Below, piece by piece: positions 8,008 through 15,467 of a stretch of DNA of 64,000 nt. Below the pieces are notes generated by a model. It was given only the letters and a program-made list of their open reading frames with translations, did not search any database and was not told where the DNA came from. How positions within the stretch are numbered: the stretch's first letter is position 1; the number at the start of each line of letters is the position of its first letter. Where the stretch lies: assembly GCF_000281065.1 (NCBI RefSeq), contig NZ_AKKK01000022.1:124001-188000 (forward strand). Reading direction: 5' to 3'. A program made the translations under genes and the position numbers. Origin of the DNA: Arthrobacter sp. M2012083. GTDB taxonomy: Bacteria > Actinomycetota > Actinomycetes > Actinomycetales > Micrococcaceae.

Positions 8008-8808
8008 ATGAGCAACCCTCCGTACCCGCCCTCAAATCCGGGCGACGACAACAAGCCCGAGCAGCACGGCTCCCAGCCTTCAGCGCCGCAGCCGCCGGCA
8101 CCGCAGTACGGTCAGCCGGCCGCACCGCAGTACGGCCAGCAGTCCCCCGCTGCGCCCCAGTACGGCCAGCAGTCTTCCCCCTACGGTCAGCCGGCAGCGC
8201 CCCAGTACGGCCAGCAGTCCCCCGCCGCACCGCAGTACGGCCAGCAGTCTTCCCCGTATGGCCAGGCTCCCGGAGCTCCGCAGTATGGCCAAGGCAACAA
8301 CTGGCCAAGCCAGCAGCCCGGCCCCACCACTATCCCTCCAATGGTTAACTACGCGTTCTGGATGATCATTGCGGCCGGAATTCTGTCTGCCATCAGCTCG
8401 CTGCTCCTGGCCACCACCGGAGCCGATGCCTTCATCAACGTGATGAACCAGCAGGCCGCACAGCAGGGCACTGAGTTCCCTGCGGAATCCATTGAGGGAA
8501 TGCGCGGTGCTATTGCAGTGGGCGCCATAGTCGGTGCCATCTTCTCATTGGGTCTTTACGCGTTGGTCGCCTTCCCCGTCCGGAAGGGCAAGAACTGGGC
8601 CCGGATCCTGGGCACCGTGTTCGCTGCCATCTCCGTTCTGGGCCTCACGGGCCTGTTCCAGTTCGGCGCAACCTACGGCATCATGCAGCTCATCGTGATC
8701 CTGCTGGGTGTTGCAGCGATCGTCATGCTGTATCTGCCGGCGTCGGCTCCCTACTTCCGTAAGGCCCAGCCTTTCGGAAACCCGTACCAGAACCCCTACG
8801 GTCGCTAA
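8008..8808 (+). CDS. membrane protein with PQYGQQ repeat tail
   Basis: 266 aa. The first about 100 residues are built from repeats of PQYGQQ(S)(P)AA and SSPYGQPA, encoded by near-identical DNA units, followed by about four hydrophobic helices (around residues 115-135, 165-190, 200-225, 230-250). The loop RKGKNWARILGTVFAAISVL matches the KEWARLALTILAG loop of the preceding gene, so this is a paralog with a differently repeated tail. AAAGGAATGCC gives a ribosome-binding site for the ATG at 8008. The tail is probably disordered. Function unknown. Confidence 0.8.
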   Translation: MSNPPYPPSNPGDDNKPEQHGSQPSAPQPPAPQYGQPAAPQYGQQSPAAPQYGQQSSPYGQPAAPQYGQQSPAAPQYGQQSSPYGQAPGAPQYGQGNNWPSQQPGPTTIPPMVNYAFWMIIAAGILSAISSLLLATTGADAFINVMNQQAAQQGTEFPAESIEGMRGAIAVGAIVGAIFSLGLYALVAFPVRKGKNWARILGTVFAAISVLGLTGLFQFGATYGIMQLIVILLGVAAIVMLYLPASAPYFRKAQPFGNPYQNPYGR

Positions 8809-8834
8809 ACCCTCACGCTTCCTAGTGTTGAAAC

Positions 8835-8886
8835 GCGGGCGCGGACCCGGAAAAGGCTAAACAGCCTGGCCCGGCGTCTGCGCCCG
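8835..8886 (+). terminator. possible terminator reaching into the rex 3' end
   Basis: CGGGCGCGGAC (8835-8845) pairs with GTCTGCGCCCG (8876-8886) with one mismatch, between the convergent membrane gene and rex. The second arm lies inside the rex coding sequence. Confidence 0.35.
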
Positions 8887-9588
8887 TTGTGCATGGTAGG
8901 CCAAAATCTGGAGTTCAGTTGCCATGTCCACCTTGCGGAGGTTGACGTGCGGGGGAACCTGCAGGAGCACCGGGGCGAAGCTCAGGATGCTCCGGATTCC
9001 GGCGGCAATGACGCGGTCGCACACAGCTTGGGCCACGGTCGCAGGCAGCGCAAGCACCACCATGTTGGCGTGGGTGCGTTCCAGGACTCGCTCCAGTTCG
9101 GCCGAATCACTCACGCGCAGCCAGCCCACCTCGTTGCCGATCACCATGGGGTCCGCGTCAAAGATGGCCACAACGTCGAAGCCCCGGGACTCAAAACCGC
9201 CATACCGCGCAAGGGCTTTGCCGAGGTTGCCGGCGCCCACAATCGCGACCTTCCAGTCGTGGGTCAAGCCGAGGGCGGCTGCTATGTGCCGACTCAAGTA
9301 CTGGACTTCATAGCCAACGCCCCGGGTCCCGTAAGAGCCCACGTAGGAGAGGTCTTTGCGGAGCGTGGATGAACTGACGCCTGATGCCTCCGCCAAGGCT
9401 TCCGAGGAAACGCGTTCCACACCTTCGGCCAAGAGAGAGTTGAGCGCGCGCAAATAGAGAGTCATCCGGGCCACAGCCGCGGGCGGGATCTGCTTGGTGG
9501 CAGGTTCGTTGTCCCCGGTTGTTGCGTCCGGGGACGGTTCCAGCGCAGTCACGGTATTCTCCATTGCATCGCTTTGTTGTTCCACTCT
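8857..9588 (-). CDS. rex: redox-sensing transcriptional repressor Rex
   Basis: Rex senses the NADH/NAD+ ratio and represses respiratory genes. The N-terminal winged helix covers about residues 30-95 (YLRALNSLLAEGVERVSSEALAE, LRKDLSYVGSYGTRGVGY) and the Rossmann domain has GAGNLGKAL near residue 120 and the C-terminal domain-swap helix LQILAYHAQ. A GTG at 9588 is preferred because GAGGG lies seven bases upstream; the ATG at 9564 gives a protein eight residues shorter. Encoded just downstream of a glutaredoxin-like gene in one transcription unit. Some 30 residues at the N-terminus are acidic and low-complexity. Confidence 0.92.
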   Translation of the reverse strand, partial: RVEQQSDAMENTVTALEPSPDATTGDNEPATKQIPPAAVARMTLYLRALNSLLAEGVERVSSEALAEASGVSSSTLRKDLSYVGSYGTRGVGYEVQYLSRHIAAALGLTHDWKVAIVGAGNLGKALARYGGFESRGFDVVAIFDADPMVIGNEVGWLRVSDSAELERVLERTHANMVVLALPATVAQAVCDRVIAAGIRSILSFAPVLLQVPPHVNLRKVDMATELQILAYHAQRAQTPGQAV

Positions 9589-9639
9589 ATGACCCTCGGC
9601 GGGACACAACAAAAGCCATTACCTGCGGGTAACCCACCC

Positions 9640-9894
9640 TCAGCCTTCCAGGACCTTCTTCAGTGTGCGGGTGAGCCGTTCCTCATCGATCTTCCAAAAA
9701 TCCCGCTGGATGCCGTCGACCAGCACCACTGGAATTTCCTCTGCGAAGCGCTCCTGGAGTTGGGGGTCGCCGTCGATCTTCTGCTCAGTCCACTGCACGC
9801 CAAGGCTTTTCGTGACGCGCTCGACGGCGGCACGCGCTTCCGTGCAGAGGTGGCAGTCAGCTTTGGTAAGGAGTACGACGTCGGGAATAGCCAT
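9640..9894 (-). CDS. glutaredoxin family protein
   Basis: 84-aa thioredoxin-fold protein with redox site CHLC at residues 14-17 (LLTKADCHLCTEARAAVERV) and the cis-proline segment EIPVVLVDG. This short NrdH/DUF836-like form is typically found beside rex in actinobacteria. ATG at 9894; the gap to rex is about 50 bases, and both lie on the minus strand, so they are probably cotranscribed. Likely reduces a disulfide or serves as an electron carrier; substrate unknown. Confidence 0.85.
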   Translation of the reverse strand: MAIPDVVLLTKADCHLCTEARAAVERVTKSLGVQWTEQKIDGDPQLQERFAEEIPVVLVDGIQRDFWKIDEERLTRTLKKVLEG

Positions 9895-9915
9895 GTCTCA
9901 AAGGTAACCGCCCCA

Positions 9916-10005
9916 CCCCTCGCTCACACCCTAAACCCTTCCCACCAACCCTCACTCACACCCCAAGCCCTTCCCACCAACCCTCACTCACACCCCACGC
10001 CCTGC
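9916..10005. repeat. 32-bp tandem repeats between glutaredoxin and HAD genes
   Basis: Two full 32-bp units (9916-9947 and 9948-9979, starting CCCTCRCTCACACCC) and a partial third unit (from 9980) fill the divergent intergenic region. The units differ by three bases. They share a CTCACTCAC-like core with the CTCTCTCAC arrays at 10924 and 12028. Confidence 0.75.
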
Positions 10006-10051
10006 GGCGAGTCCGCCCGTGCGCCCTCAACCGCAGTTCCCGGCGATTGAC

Positions 10052-10057
10052 TAGACT
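10052..10057 (+). promoter_or_regulatory. -10 box of a leaderless start
   Basis: TAGACT is placed six bases before the ATG at 10064 and no ribosome-binding site is seen. Confidence 0.45.
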
Positions 10058-10063
10058 CAAGGC

Positions 10064-10924
10064 ATGCCCGAGGAGAAGAACGCCGCCGTGGTCGCAGATG
10101 CCTTGGTGCAAAACACCGCGCAGAAGGACGCGGCGAAACAGGAACTCGTGCGGAAGCACGCTGGCGAAGCCGCCTTCTTCGACGTCGACAATACGTTGAT
10201 GAAAGGTGCAAGCCTCTTCCATGTGGCGCGCAAAATGTACGAACGCAGAGCGTTCACACTTTCCCAGGCTGCCGGGTTCGCCTGGAAGCAGTTCAAGTTC
10301 GTCCTGCGCGGCGAAAACATGGAAGACGTCCATTCTGTACGCGACTCCGCACTGACCCTTGCTGCCGGCATCACCGTGGATGACATCAAGGCCCTGGGCG
10401 AAGAGGTCTATGACGAGATGATCGAGTCACGGATCTGGCCGGGAACCAAGGCGCTGGCAGAACAACATCTACGGGTCGGCCGGAAGGTGTGGCTCGTGAC
10501 GGCTACGCCCATTGAGGTCGCCACGGTCATTTCCACCCGGCTCGGCCTAACCGGCGCATTGGGCACAGTGGGCGAGGTGGACGACGGTGTGTACACGGGG
10601 AAGCTCGTTGGCGACATCCTCCACGGCCCTGCAAAGGCGATCGCAGTCCAACTAGTTGCCGATCGCGAGGGATTGGATCTGGACCATTGCTGGGCCTACA
10701 GCGACTCCGCAAACGACATTCCCTTGCTCACCATGGTGGGTCACCCGGTGGTGATCAACCCCGATGCGAAGCTTCGGCGGCACGCTCGTGAGAACAATTG
10801 GCCCGTTTACGATTTCCGCTCGGGACGCCGCGCGGCCACGCTCGGCCTCAAAGCCGCGACCGTCGGCGGAGCTGTGTACGGACTGTGGCGTGGGTTCTCC
10901 AAGTTCCGTGGCCCCCGCGTCTGA
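10064..10924 (+). CDS. HAD-IB family hydrolase (SerB-like phosphatase)
   Basis: 286-aa haloacid dehalogenase-fold phosphatase of subfamily IB. Motif I is FFDVDNTLMKG near residue 40 (nucleophile Asp in DVDNT), motif II is the LVTATP segment near residue 148, and motif III/IV is CWAYSDSANDIPLL near residue 210. The middle YERRAFTLSQAAGFAWKQF region is the alpha-helical cap. The C-terminal segment ending FRGPRV is weakly hydrophobic. Substrate unknown; close actinobacterial homologs are often annotated as phosphoserine-phosphatase-like. The stop codon sits directly at the start of a 32-bp repeat array. Confidence 0.9.
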   Translation: MPEEKNAAVVADALVQNTAQKDAAKQELVRKHAGEAAFFDVDNTLMKGASLFHVARKMYERRAFTLSQAAGFAWKQFKFVLRGENMEDVHSVRDSALTLAAGITVDDIKALGEEVYDEMIESRIWPGTKALAEQHLRVGRKVWLVTATPIEVATVISTRLGLTGALGTVGEVDDGVYTGKLVGDILHGPAKAIAVQLVADREGLDLDHCWAYSDSANDIPLLTMVGHPVVINPDAKLRRHARENNWPVYDFRSGRRAATLGLKAATVGGAVYGLWRGFSKFRGPRV

Positions 10925-11018
10925 CGCTCTCTCACCTCCCTCGCGCTTGAACCCAACGCTCTCTCACCTCCCTCGCGCTTGAACCAACCCCTCTCTCACC
11001 TCCCAACGGCTTGATTCC
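10924..11018. repeat. 32-bp tandem repeats with core CTCTCTCACCTCC
   Basis: Three consecutive units at 10924-10955, 10956-10986 and 10987-11018; the first two are almost identical (ACGCTCTCTCACCTCCC then TCGCGCTTGAACC), the third diverges in its second half. The array begins on the last base of the HAD gene stop codon. The reverse complement core GGTGAGAGAGCGT reappears downstream of the next gene. Confidence 0.8.
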
Positions 11019-11044
11019 TGACCTGTGGATAACATCGGCGGTCC

Positions 11045-12034
11045 ATGTCGATTCTGGGCGACAATGCCGGTATGCAAAGGCCAATTCCTGTCCCGTCCCA
11101 GCTAAGATCCGCTCCGTTTACACTCAAGGAGGCCAAGGCCGCTGGCCTCGCACCGTCTCAGATTTGGAACCGCGTCAAGATTGAAGGGGTCAGTCAGGGC
11201 ATTTACCGACCAGCTGATTGGGACTTCGACCTTGAAGGGGCCGCCCGTTCGCTCTCTGCCGCGAGCCCTGGCGCTTGGATTTCCCACGTCACGGCCGCCA
11301 AAATCCATGGCTTGTCCCTTCCACCGTGGCTGTCGGATTCCAACGAATTGCACCTAAGTAAGCCCAGGAATTTGCCGTCGGTGCGCCGCAAAGGAGTAAG
11401 GGGACACACCGTGGTGGTCTCAGATGGAGAAATCGAATTGACCCGCGGCTTCTGGATCAGCACTCGATCGAGGACATGGTTGGACCTGGCCCGTCAACTG
11501 CCGTTGAAGGAGCTCGTCTGCATGGGTGACGAACTCATTCGCGAGCCCAGGCCAGAATTCGAACAGCGGGACTATGCCTTCACAACAATCGAGTCCTTGC
11601 GCGCAATGATTGACCGGCACAAGAACCTGCAAGGCGTCGTCCGCGCAAGGGAAGCACTCGAACTGATGCGCGTCGGCTCCGACTCAGTGCCCGAATCGGT
11701 GCTCCGGCTAGCAATTCTCGACGCGGGGCTTCCCGAACCCGAATTGCAGGTGCGGCTCCGGCTCCACGATCCGCTCTCGCCGTCCGCGGACCTCGGGTAT
11801 CGACGGCGGCGAGTCGCTATTCAGTACGACGGCGGCCACCACCTTGAGGAGCAACAGATCTTCAGCGATAGGCGCAGGGATAAGGCTTTCGAGGCTGCAG
11901 GCTGGACGGTGCTGGTTTTCGATAAGGCAGATTTGGCCGACGATTTCGACGCAGCAGTTCAGCTGATCAAGAAGACCCTGCGCGGCGCTTGGATAGATCC
12001 CGCCGTCGAATCTGGTTTTGTACGCGGGACGTGA
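11045..12034 (+). CDS. DUF559-type (Vsr/restriction-endonuclease fold) protein
   Basis: 329 aa. The N-terminal 90 residues resemble the winged-helix part of AbiEi-like proteins (FTLKEAKAAGLAPSQIWNRV, GIYRPADW), the C-terminal 110 the DUF559 nuclease fold: a conserved YDGGHHLEEQQIFSDRRRD segment near residue 260 and GWTVLVFDKADL near 290. The metal-binding acidic residues of active nucleases appear in part (D in SADLGYRRRRVAIQYDGG). Actinobacterial genomes carry many of these; activity and role are unproven. The start is uncertain: ATG 11045, or ATG 11072, nine codons later. Stop codon lies inside a repeat unit. Codon use looks less GC-biased than its neighbours. Confidence 0.7.
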   Translation: MSILGDNAGMQRPIPVPSQLRSAPFTLKEAKAAGLAPSQIWNRVKIEGVSQGIYRPADWDFDLEGAARSLSAASPGAWISHVTAAKIHGLSLPPWLSDSNELHLSKPRNLPSVRRKGVRGHTVVVSDGEIELTRGFWISTRSRTWLDLARQLPLKELVCMGDELIREPRPEFEQRDYAFTTIESLRAMIDRHKNLQGVVRAREALELMRVGSDSVPESVLRLAILDAGLPEPELQVRLRLHDPLSPSADLGYRRRRVAIQYDGGHHLEEQQIFSDRRRDKAFEAAGWTVLVFDKADLADDFDAAVQLIKKTLRGAWIDPAVESGFVRGT

Positions 12035-12109
12035 GAGAGCATCCACACCAAACACGCGGGGACGTGAGAGAGCATCCACACCAAACCCGCGGAAGGTGAG
12101 AGAGCGTGG
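12028..12109. repeat. tandem repeats with core GTGAGAGAGC, inverted relative to the 10924 array
   Basis: GTGAGAGAGC occurs at 12031, 12064 and 12096 (periods 33 and 32 bases), with the first two units reading GACGTGAGAGAGCATCCACA then CCAAACMCGCGG. The DUF559 stop codon TGA (12032-12034) is part of the first unit. The last copy, GGTGAGAGAGCGT, is the exact reverse complement of the 10924 core. Confidence 0.8.
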
Positions 12110-12112
12110 ATG

Positions 12113-12147
12113 CAAAAATGCCCGCCACCTCGAGAGGCAACGGGCAT
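12113..12147 (-). terminator. rho-independent terminator of the bS22 gene
   Basis: On the minus strand ATGCCCG pairs with CGGGCAT around a 16-base loop and is followed by TTTTTG. It lies about 20 bases after the bS22 stop codon. Confidence 0.8.
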
Positions 12148-12167
12148 TCACGCTTGATGAAGTATCT

Positions 12168-12266
12168 CTACTTCTTATTGCGGCGCTGGTGGCGAGTCTT
12201 ACGAAGCAGCTTGCGGTGCTTCTTCTTGGCCATACGCTTGCGGCGCTTCTTAATAACTGAACCCAC
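12168..12266 (-). CDS. small ribosomal subunit protein bS22 (AURKAIP1/COX24 domain)
   Basis: A 32-aa, extremely basic protein too short for usual ORF filters. Starting from GTG it reads MGSVIKKRRKRMAKKK, then HRKLLRKTRHQRRNKK, matching the mycobacterial ribosomal protein bS22, which is bound to the small subunit. AAGGAA six bases before the GTG at 12266 is a good ribosome-binding site and a clear terminator follows. As in Mycobacterium (Rv0500A-Rv0500B), it lies directly downstream of a small excisionase-like HTH gene; proC, the other member of the mycobacterial trio, is at 48435 in this window. Confidence 0.93.
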   Translation of the reverse strand: MGSVIKKRRKRMAKKKHRKLLRKTRHQRRNKK

Positions 12267-12431
12267 GAAAGTTCCTTACAAACTAGAAGTTCCTGTCTGT
12301 TGGAACAGATCCGCGGAAGCAGACAAGTACAACTGACAGATTCTTACATTGACGTAAAACGTTCCTTAACAGAGTACCGCTTCAAAGGGGCACCCCATGA
12401 CCACGGTCCGCGGGACGGACCCCGACAAGCC

Positions 12432-12644
12432 TCAGGCGGTCTCGGATTGCCCGTCCACCACGGCACCTTTGAGGTACTGGGCGACGGCCTCTTCAGGAAC
12501 CCGGAAGGAACGGCCGAACCTTACGGCGGGCATTTCCCCTGAGTGGACCAGACGATACACGGTCATTTTGGAAACACGCAGGACATCGGCCACCTCGGCC
12601 ACCGTCATGAAACGCGCATTCGAGAAGTTAGTCTCCGCGGACAT
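12432..12644 (-). CDS. small helix-turn-helix DNA-binding protein, excisionase family
   Basis: 70-aa MerR/excisionase-type winged helix: FMTVAEVADVLRVSKMTVYR (residues 11-30) is the helix-turn-helix and LVHSGEMPAVRFGRSFRVPE the wing. No effector domain. The ATG at 12644 with AAAGGAATATGGG upstream is preferred over a longer frame that adds 37 unrelated residues. It is the counterpart of Rv0500A and, despite the family name, is not phage-linked here. A GAGGCT/AGCCTC inverted repeat lies about 100 bp upstream. Confidence 0.88.
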   Translation of the reverse strand: MSAETNFSNARFMTVAEVADVLRVSKMTVYRLVHSGEMPAVRFGRSFRVPEEAVAQYLKGAVVDGQSETA

Positions 12645-12807
12645 TTCCCATATTCCTTTGCTCTCAGACAGTAGGACACCCCCAGTGGAACGGTGTGCCG
12701 ATGCTGAGCCATCAAACAACCATGTGCTAGATACTCTAGAGGCTGATGGTGCCAATGTGAAAGAGCCTCCAGTAACTTGGGGACAACCTCCAGCCCGGCT
12801 TCAGGAT

Positions 12808-13956
12808 CTACGCCGCAACCACCGCACGACGCTTCCGAGCCGACGCTGCGAGCTGCTCCAACACCGAAGCCGTGACATCCCATTCCATGCAGGCATCCGT
12901 GACGCTCTGGCCGTAAACGAGCTCCTGCTCCCCCGCGAGCTGCTTGGCAACGTCCAGGTTCTGCGCCCCTCCCACGAGGAAGCTTTCCAGCATGACCCCT
13001 GCAATGGGTGAGGTCTCCCCCGCTTCGAGCTGGGCACCGATTTCCAAGGCAACTTCCGCCTGACGGTGATGGCTCTTGCCGCTGTTGGCGTGGCTGGCAT
13101 CCACGATCAGCCGCGGATTAAGGCCCTTCGATGCGAGCTTGGCGGAGGCTGCGGCAACGTCTTCCTGGGAGTAGTTGGGCCCTTTGCGGCCGCCGCGGAG
13201 GATCACATGGGTGTCCGGGTTGCCTGACGTCGCTACGAGAGCCGCGCGGCCGTCGTCGTCAATTCCCAGGAAGGCCTGCTCAGCGGCAGAGGCACCGCAA
13301 GCGTCGATGGCCACCTGGAGATCGCCGTCGGTTCCATTCTTGAAGCCGATGGGCATGGACAGCCCGGACGCGAGCTGGCGATGGATCTGGCTCTCCGTGG
13401 TGCGGGCGCCGATCGCGCCCCACGAGACGAGATCAGCCATGTATTGCGGGCTGATGGGCTCCAGGAATTCGGTAGCAGTGGGCAGGCCCAACGCGGTGAC
13501 CTGCTTCAGGAATCCGCGGGCTGCGCGGAGGCCGCCGGCGATGTCGTGGCTGCCATCCAGGTGGGGGTCGTTGATGAGGCCCTTCCAGCCAACGGTGGTG
13601 CGCGGCTTTTCGAAGTAGGTCCGCATGACGATCAGCAGGTCTTCTTTGTGTTTCTCGGCCTGGCTGACCAACCGGCGGGCGTACTCGAGGCCGGCCTTGG
13701 GATCGTGGATGGAGCACGGGCCGACGATCACCAGGAGGCGATCGTCCACACCGTCCATGATGGCGCGGACCTGGTCCCGGCCCCGGTCGACGACGGCAGC
13801 TGAGCGGCCGTCAAGCGGCAACTCGGCGATGAGGTCCTGCGGGGCCGGAAGCGGCTCGAATCGGGCCACCCGCAGGTTGGAGGTAGCGGGCTGAGTGGTG
13901 GCTCCGGATTCAGCGGAGTCGAGCGATTCGGTGGGTTCTGCGGCGATGCTGGTCAT
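12808..13956 (-). CDS. aroF: 3-deoxy-7-phosphoheptulonate (DAHP) synthase, class I
   Basis: 382 aa; condenses phosphoenolpyruvate and erythrose 4-phosphate, the first step of the shikimate pathway. Family motifs: LLVIVGPCSIHDPKAGLEYA near residue 75, MRTYFEKPRTTVGWKGLIND near 110, GARTTESQIHRQLASGLSMP near 183, IVDASHANSGKSH near 280. This is the AroF/AroG/AroH type, not the plant-like class II enzyme. ATG at 13956 with AGGACCC upstream. Expression is probably controlled by attenuation: 174 bases upstream starts a 19-aa leader peptide rich in Trp, Tyr and Phe, followed by mutually placed stems. I use aroF because the aromatic-leader arrangement resembles Corynebacterium glutamicum aroR-aroF. 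Confidence 0.94.
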   Translation of the reverse strand: MTSIAAEPTESLDSAESGATTQPATSNLRVARFEPLPAPQDLIAELPLDGRSAAVVDRGRDQVRAIMDGVDDRLLVIVGPCSIHDPKAGLEYARRLVSQAEKHKEDLLIVMRTYFEKPRTTVGWKGLINDPHLDGSHDIAGGLRAARGFLKQVTALGLPTATEFLEPISPQYMADLVSWGAIGARTTESQIHRQLASGLSMPIGFKNGTDGDLQVAIDACGASAAEQAFLGIDDDGRAALVATSGNPDTHVILRGGRKGPNYSQEDVAAASAKLASKGLNPRLIVDASHANSGKSHHRQAEVALEIGAQLEAGETSPIAGVMLESFLVGGAQNLDVAKQLAGEQELVYGQSVTDACMEWDVTASVLEQLAASARKRRAVVAA

Positions 13957-14018
13957 TTCTGGGTCCTGTTCCGGGATGCGGAGCGGGCCCCTTTTCAGAA
14001 CCCGCCGGATATGGCGAA

Positions 14019-14100
14019 GGGCAGAGAATAATCTCTGCCCTGTTGGCTCTGAAGGAAAGTTGGATGCGTGTCAGTTAGACGCGGGCCCCTCCAGAGCCAA
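14019..14100 (-). promoter_or_regulatory. attenuator-like stem pair in the aroF leader
   Basis: Read on the minus strand, TTGGCTCTG (14100-14092, inside the leader peptide gene) can pair with CAGAGCCAA (14051-14043). Next comes a perfect 9-bp stem GGGCAGAGA/TCTCTGCCC (14040-14032 with 14027-14019) on a four-base loop. The first arm is within the footprint of a ribosome stalled on the aromatic codons. No U tract follows the second stem, so whether it terminates transcription is open. Confidence 0.6.
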
Positions 14101-14130
14101 CGAAAAATACGCATACCAACGCTTAGTCAT
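14071..14130 (-). CDS. aromatic-rich leader peptide of aroF (19 aa)
   Basis: The sequence is MTKRWYAYFSLALEGPASN: one Trp, two Tyr and one Phe within five residues (WYAYF), which is the mark of a ribosome-mediated attenuation leader. The ATG at 14130 is six bases after TATGGT, so the transcript is probably leaderless. It ends 114 bases before aroF and its 3' half forms the first arm of a long stem. C. glutamicum aroR is a known aromatic leader peptide in front of a DAHP synthase; this is the same idea with a different sequence. Confidence 0.85.
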   Translation of the reverse strand: MTKRWYAYFSLALEGPASN

Positions 14131-14136
14131 AGCCAC

Positions 14137-14166
14137 ACCATAACGGCGGTTCTTCACAGCAGGCAA
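14137..14166 (-). promoter_or_regulatory. promoter of the leader peptide and aroF
   Basis: TTGCCT (14166-14161) and TATGGT (14142-14137) are separated by 18 bases on the minus strand, with the leader ATG six bases further on. Confidence 0.6.
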
Positions 14167-14176
14167 ATCGTGTCCA

Positions 14177-15196
14177 TCAAGATGACAGCAGTTTGCGCAG
14201 GAACTGCAACTGCTTGATCCAGTGGTGCTCCTGCCCGCCCTCGTGGTTGTTGAAGCGGTACACCTCAATGTCCTTTTCAGGGGCGCCGCAGTGGCCGCGA
14301 GAGCCGATGCCGTAGTTGTTGAAGCTCGCGAACACCGTTGACGGAGGGCAGATATCGTCCATTTGCGCAGCGGAGAACAGCGCCGGGACCGTGGCCGCGC
14401 GGCCAATGTGGACGCCGTCGAAGTAGTTCAGCACGGCCAGCATGGGCTCATACTTTTCGCGGTGCCGGCCCAGGAATCCTGCGATCTCGGGATACGGGCC
14501 CCGGGGAGTGATGTCAATCGCGCGAGGAAAGTCCTGCAGGAACGGGACGTCGGGCAGCGCGGCGATAACGCCGTCGAGCCTTCCAGCCGTCAGCCCGGCA
14601 GCAGCAACAGTGATGCCGCCACCCTGGCTAACGCCGGTCAGCACCACCCTGCGAGGGTCGACGGCAGGATGGCTCTGCGCCGCTTCTACGGCACGGAAGG
14701 CGTCCACGTAGACCCGTCGGAAGTAATAGTTGTCCTGGTGATCGGCACCTCGGGTCATGAGGCCGGCGTAGTTGATGCCACCGGCAGATGGGTGCGGATC
14801 CGGTGTGTCGCCGGAAACGCCACCATAGCCCTGTCCGCGGGTATCCATGATGAAGTGCGCGTAGCCTGCCTGCGCCCACCGGGTGTTCTGGTTGACCAAG
14901 CCCCTGCCACCGGAGTAGCCGATGTACTCCACAACCACGGGAAGCTGCTCCCCTGGCTCGAGCTGCGCGGGTACGTGGAGCCAGCCCTTGATGCGGTCTC
15001 CCCCGAAGCCGGAGAAGGTGACATCGAAGGTGTTGATCACGCTGAGGTAATTGTCCACTGGCTCAAACACCGCATCAAGCGGGAGCGCGCGGGCATCTGC
15101 GATGGTGCGGTCCCAGAATTCCTCGAAGTCGCCTGGCGCCTGGGCTTCGGAGGTGTAGTCGCGGAGCTGATCAAGGGGAAGGTCAAAGAGGGGCAT
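14177..15196 (-). CDS. acetylxylan esterase / cephalosporin-C deacetylase family (CE7)
   Basis: 339-aa alpha/beta hydrolase that removes acetyl groups from oligosaccharides. The N-terminus (MPLFDLPLDQLRDYTS) and RGQGYGGVSGDTPDPH are typical of CE7; the nucleophile serine lies in VVLTGVSQGGGITVAAAGL near residue 188, the acid and base residues in DDICPPSTV and YRFNNHEGG. No signal peptide, so it acts on imported sugar. It is transcribed divergently from the first Gfo/Idh-DUF6807 gene, sharing a 270-bp region that carries a LacI-type site. Start ATG at 15196. Confidence 0.92.
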   Translation of the reverse strand: MPLFDLPLDQLRDYTSEAQAPGDFEEFWDRTIADARALPLDAVFEPVDNYLSVINTFDVTFSGFGGDRIKGWLHVPAQLEPGEQLPVVVEYIGYSGGRGLVNQNTRWAQAGYAHFIMDTRGQGYGGVSGDTPDPHPSAGGINYAGLMTRGADHQDNYYFRRVYVDAFRAVEAAQSHPAVDPRRVVLTGVSQGGGITVAAAGLTAGRLDGVIAALPDVPFLQDFPRAIDITPRGPYPEIAGFLGRHREKYEPMLAVLNYFDGVHIGRAATVPALFSAAQMDDICPPSTVFASFNNYGIGSRGHCGAPEKDIEVYRFNNHEGGQEHHWIKQLQFLRKLLSS

Positions 15197-15362
15197 GGTC
15201 CATTCCGGTTCAGGTAGGTCTGACTAGGCTGATTCAGGCTGGGGTGCGGGCGATTGCGTCCACTAGAGGACATCCTACGTCATCTCGACTCCAACATTGC
15301 GCGCCCGCTTGAATCGTTACATTTTTCGGATGATCGAGCTAAACTGTACAAAGTCGGATCAT

Positions 15363-15376
15363 GGGAAAGCGCTTGC
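15363..15376. promoter_or_regulatory. LacI-type operator-like site, module A
   Basis: GGGAAAGCGCTTGC, related to the GAGAAAGCGTTTTCTC sites at 26534, 28727 and 39393. It sits between the divergent esterase and Gfo/Idh genes. The rest of 15197-15467 holds no gene. Confidence 0.5.
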
Positions 15377-15467
15377 TGAGGTGTAGCCTAATCCCGCCCG
15401 AACACTTTTGTGAAGACCCGGACGACGGCGTCACGCGCCATTGTCGCCGCGCCAGCCTAGGAGAGCC

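Noticed and set aside
9916..12109. CRISPR-like array (32-bp repeats with similar spacing)
   Set aside because: The units are directly tandem without unique spacers, differ internally and no cas gene is near.
12018..12336. Short plus-strand frames over the bS22 gene
   Set aside because: The minus-strand bS22 reading frame, its ribosome-binding site and terminator explain this stretch.
12432..12644. Excisionase as sign of a prophage or integrative element
   Set aside because: No integrase, attachment site or phage gene nearby; the gene pairs with bS22 as in Mycobacterium.
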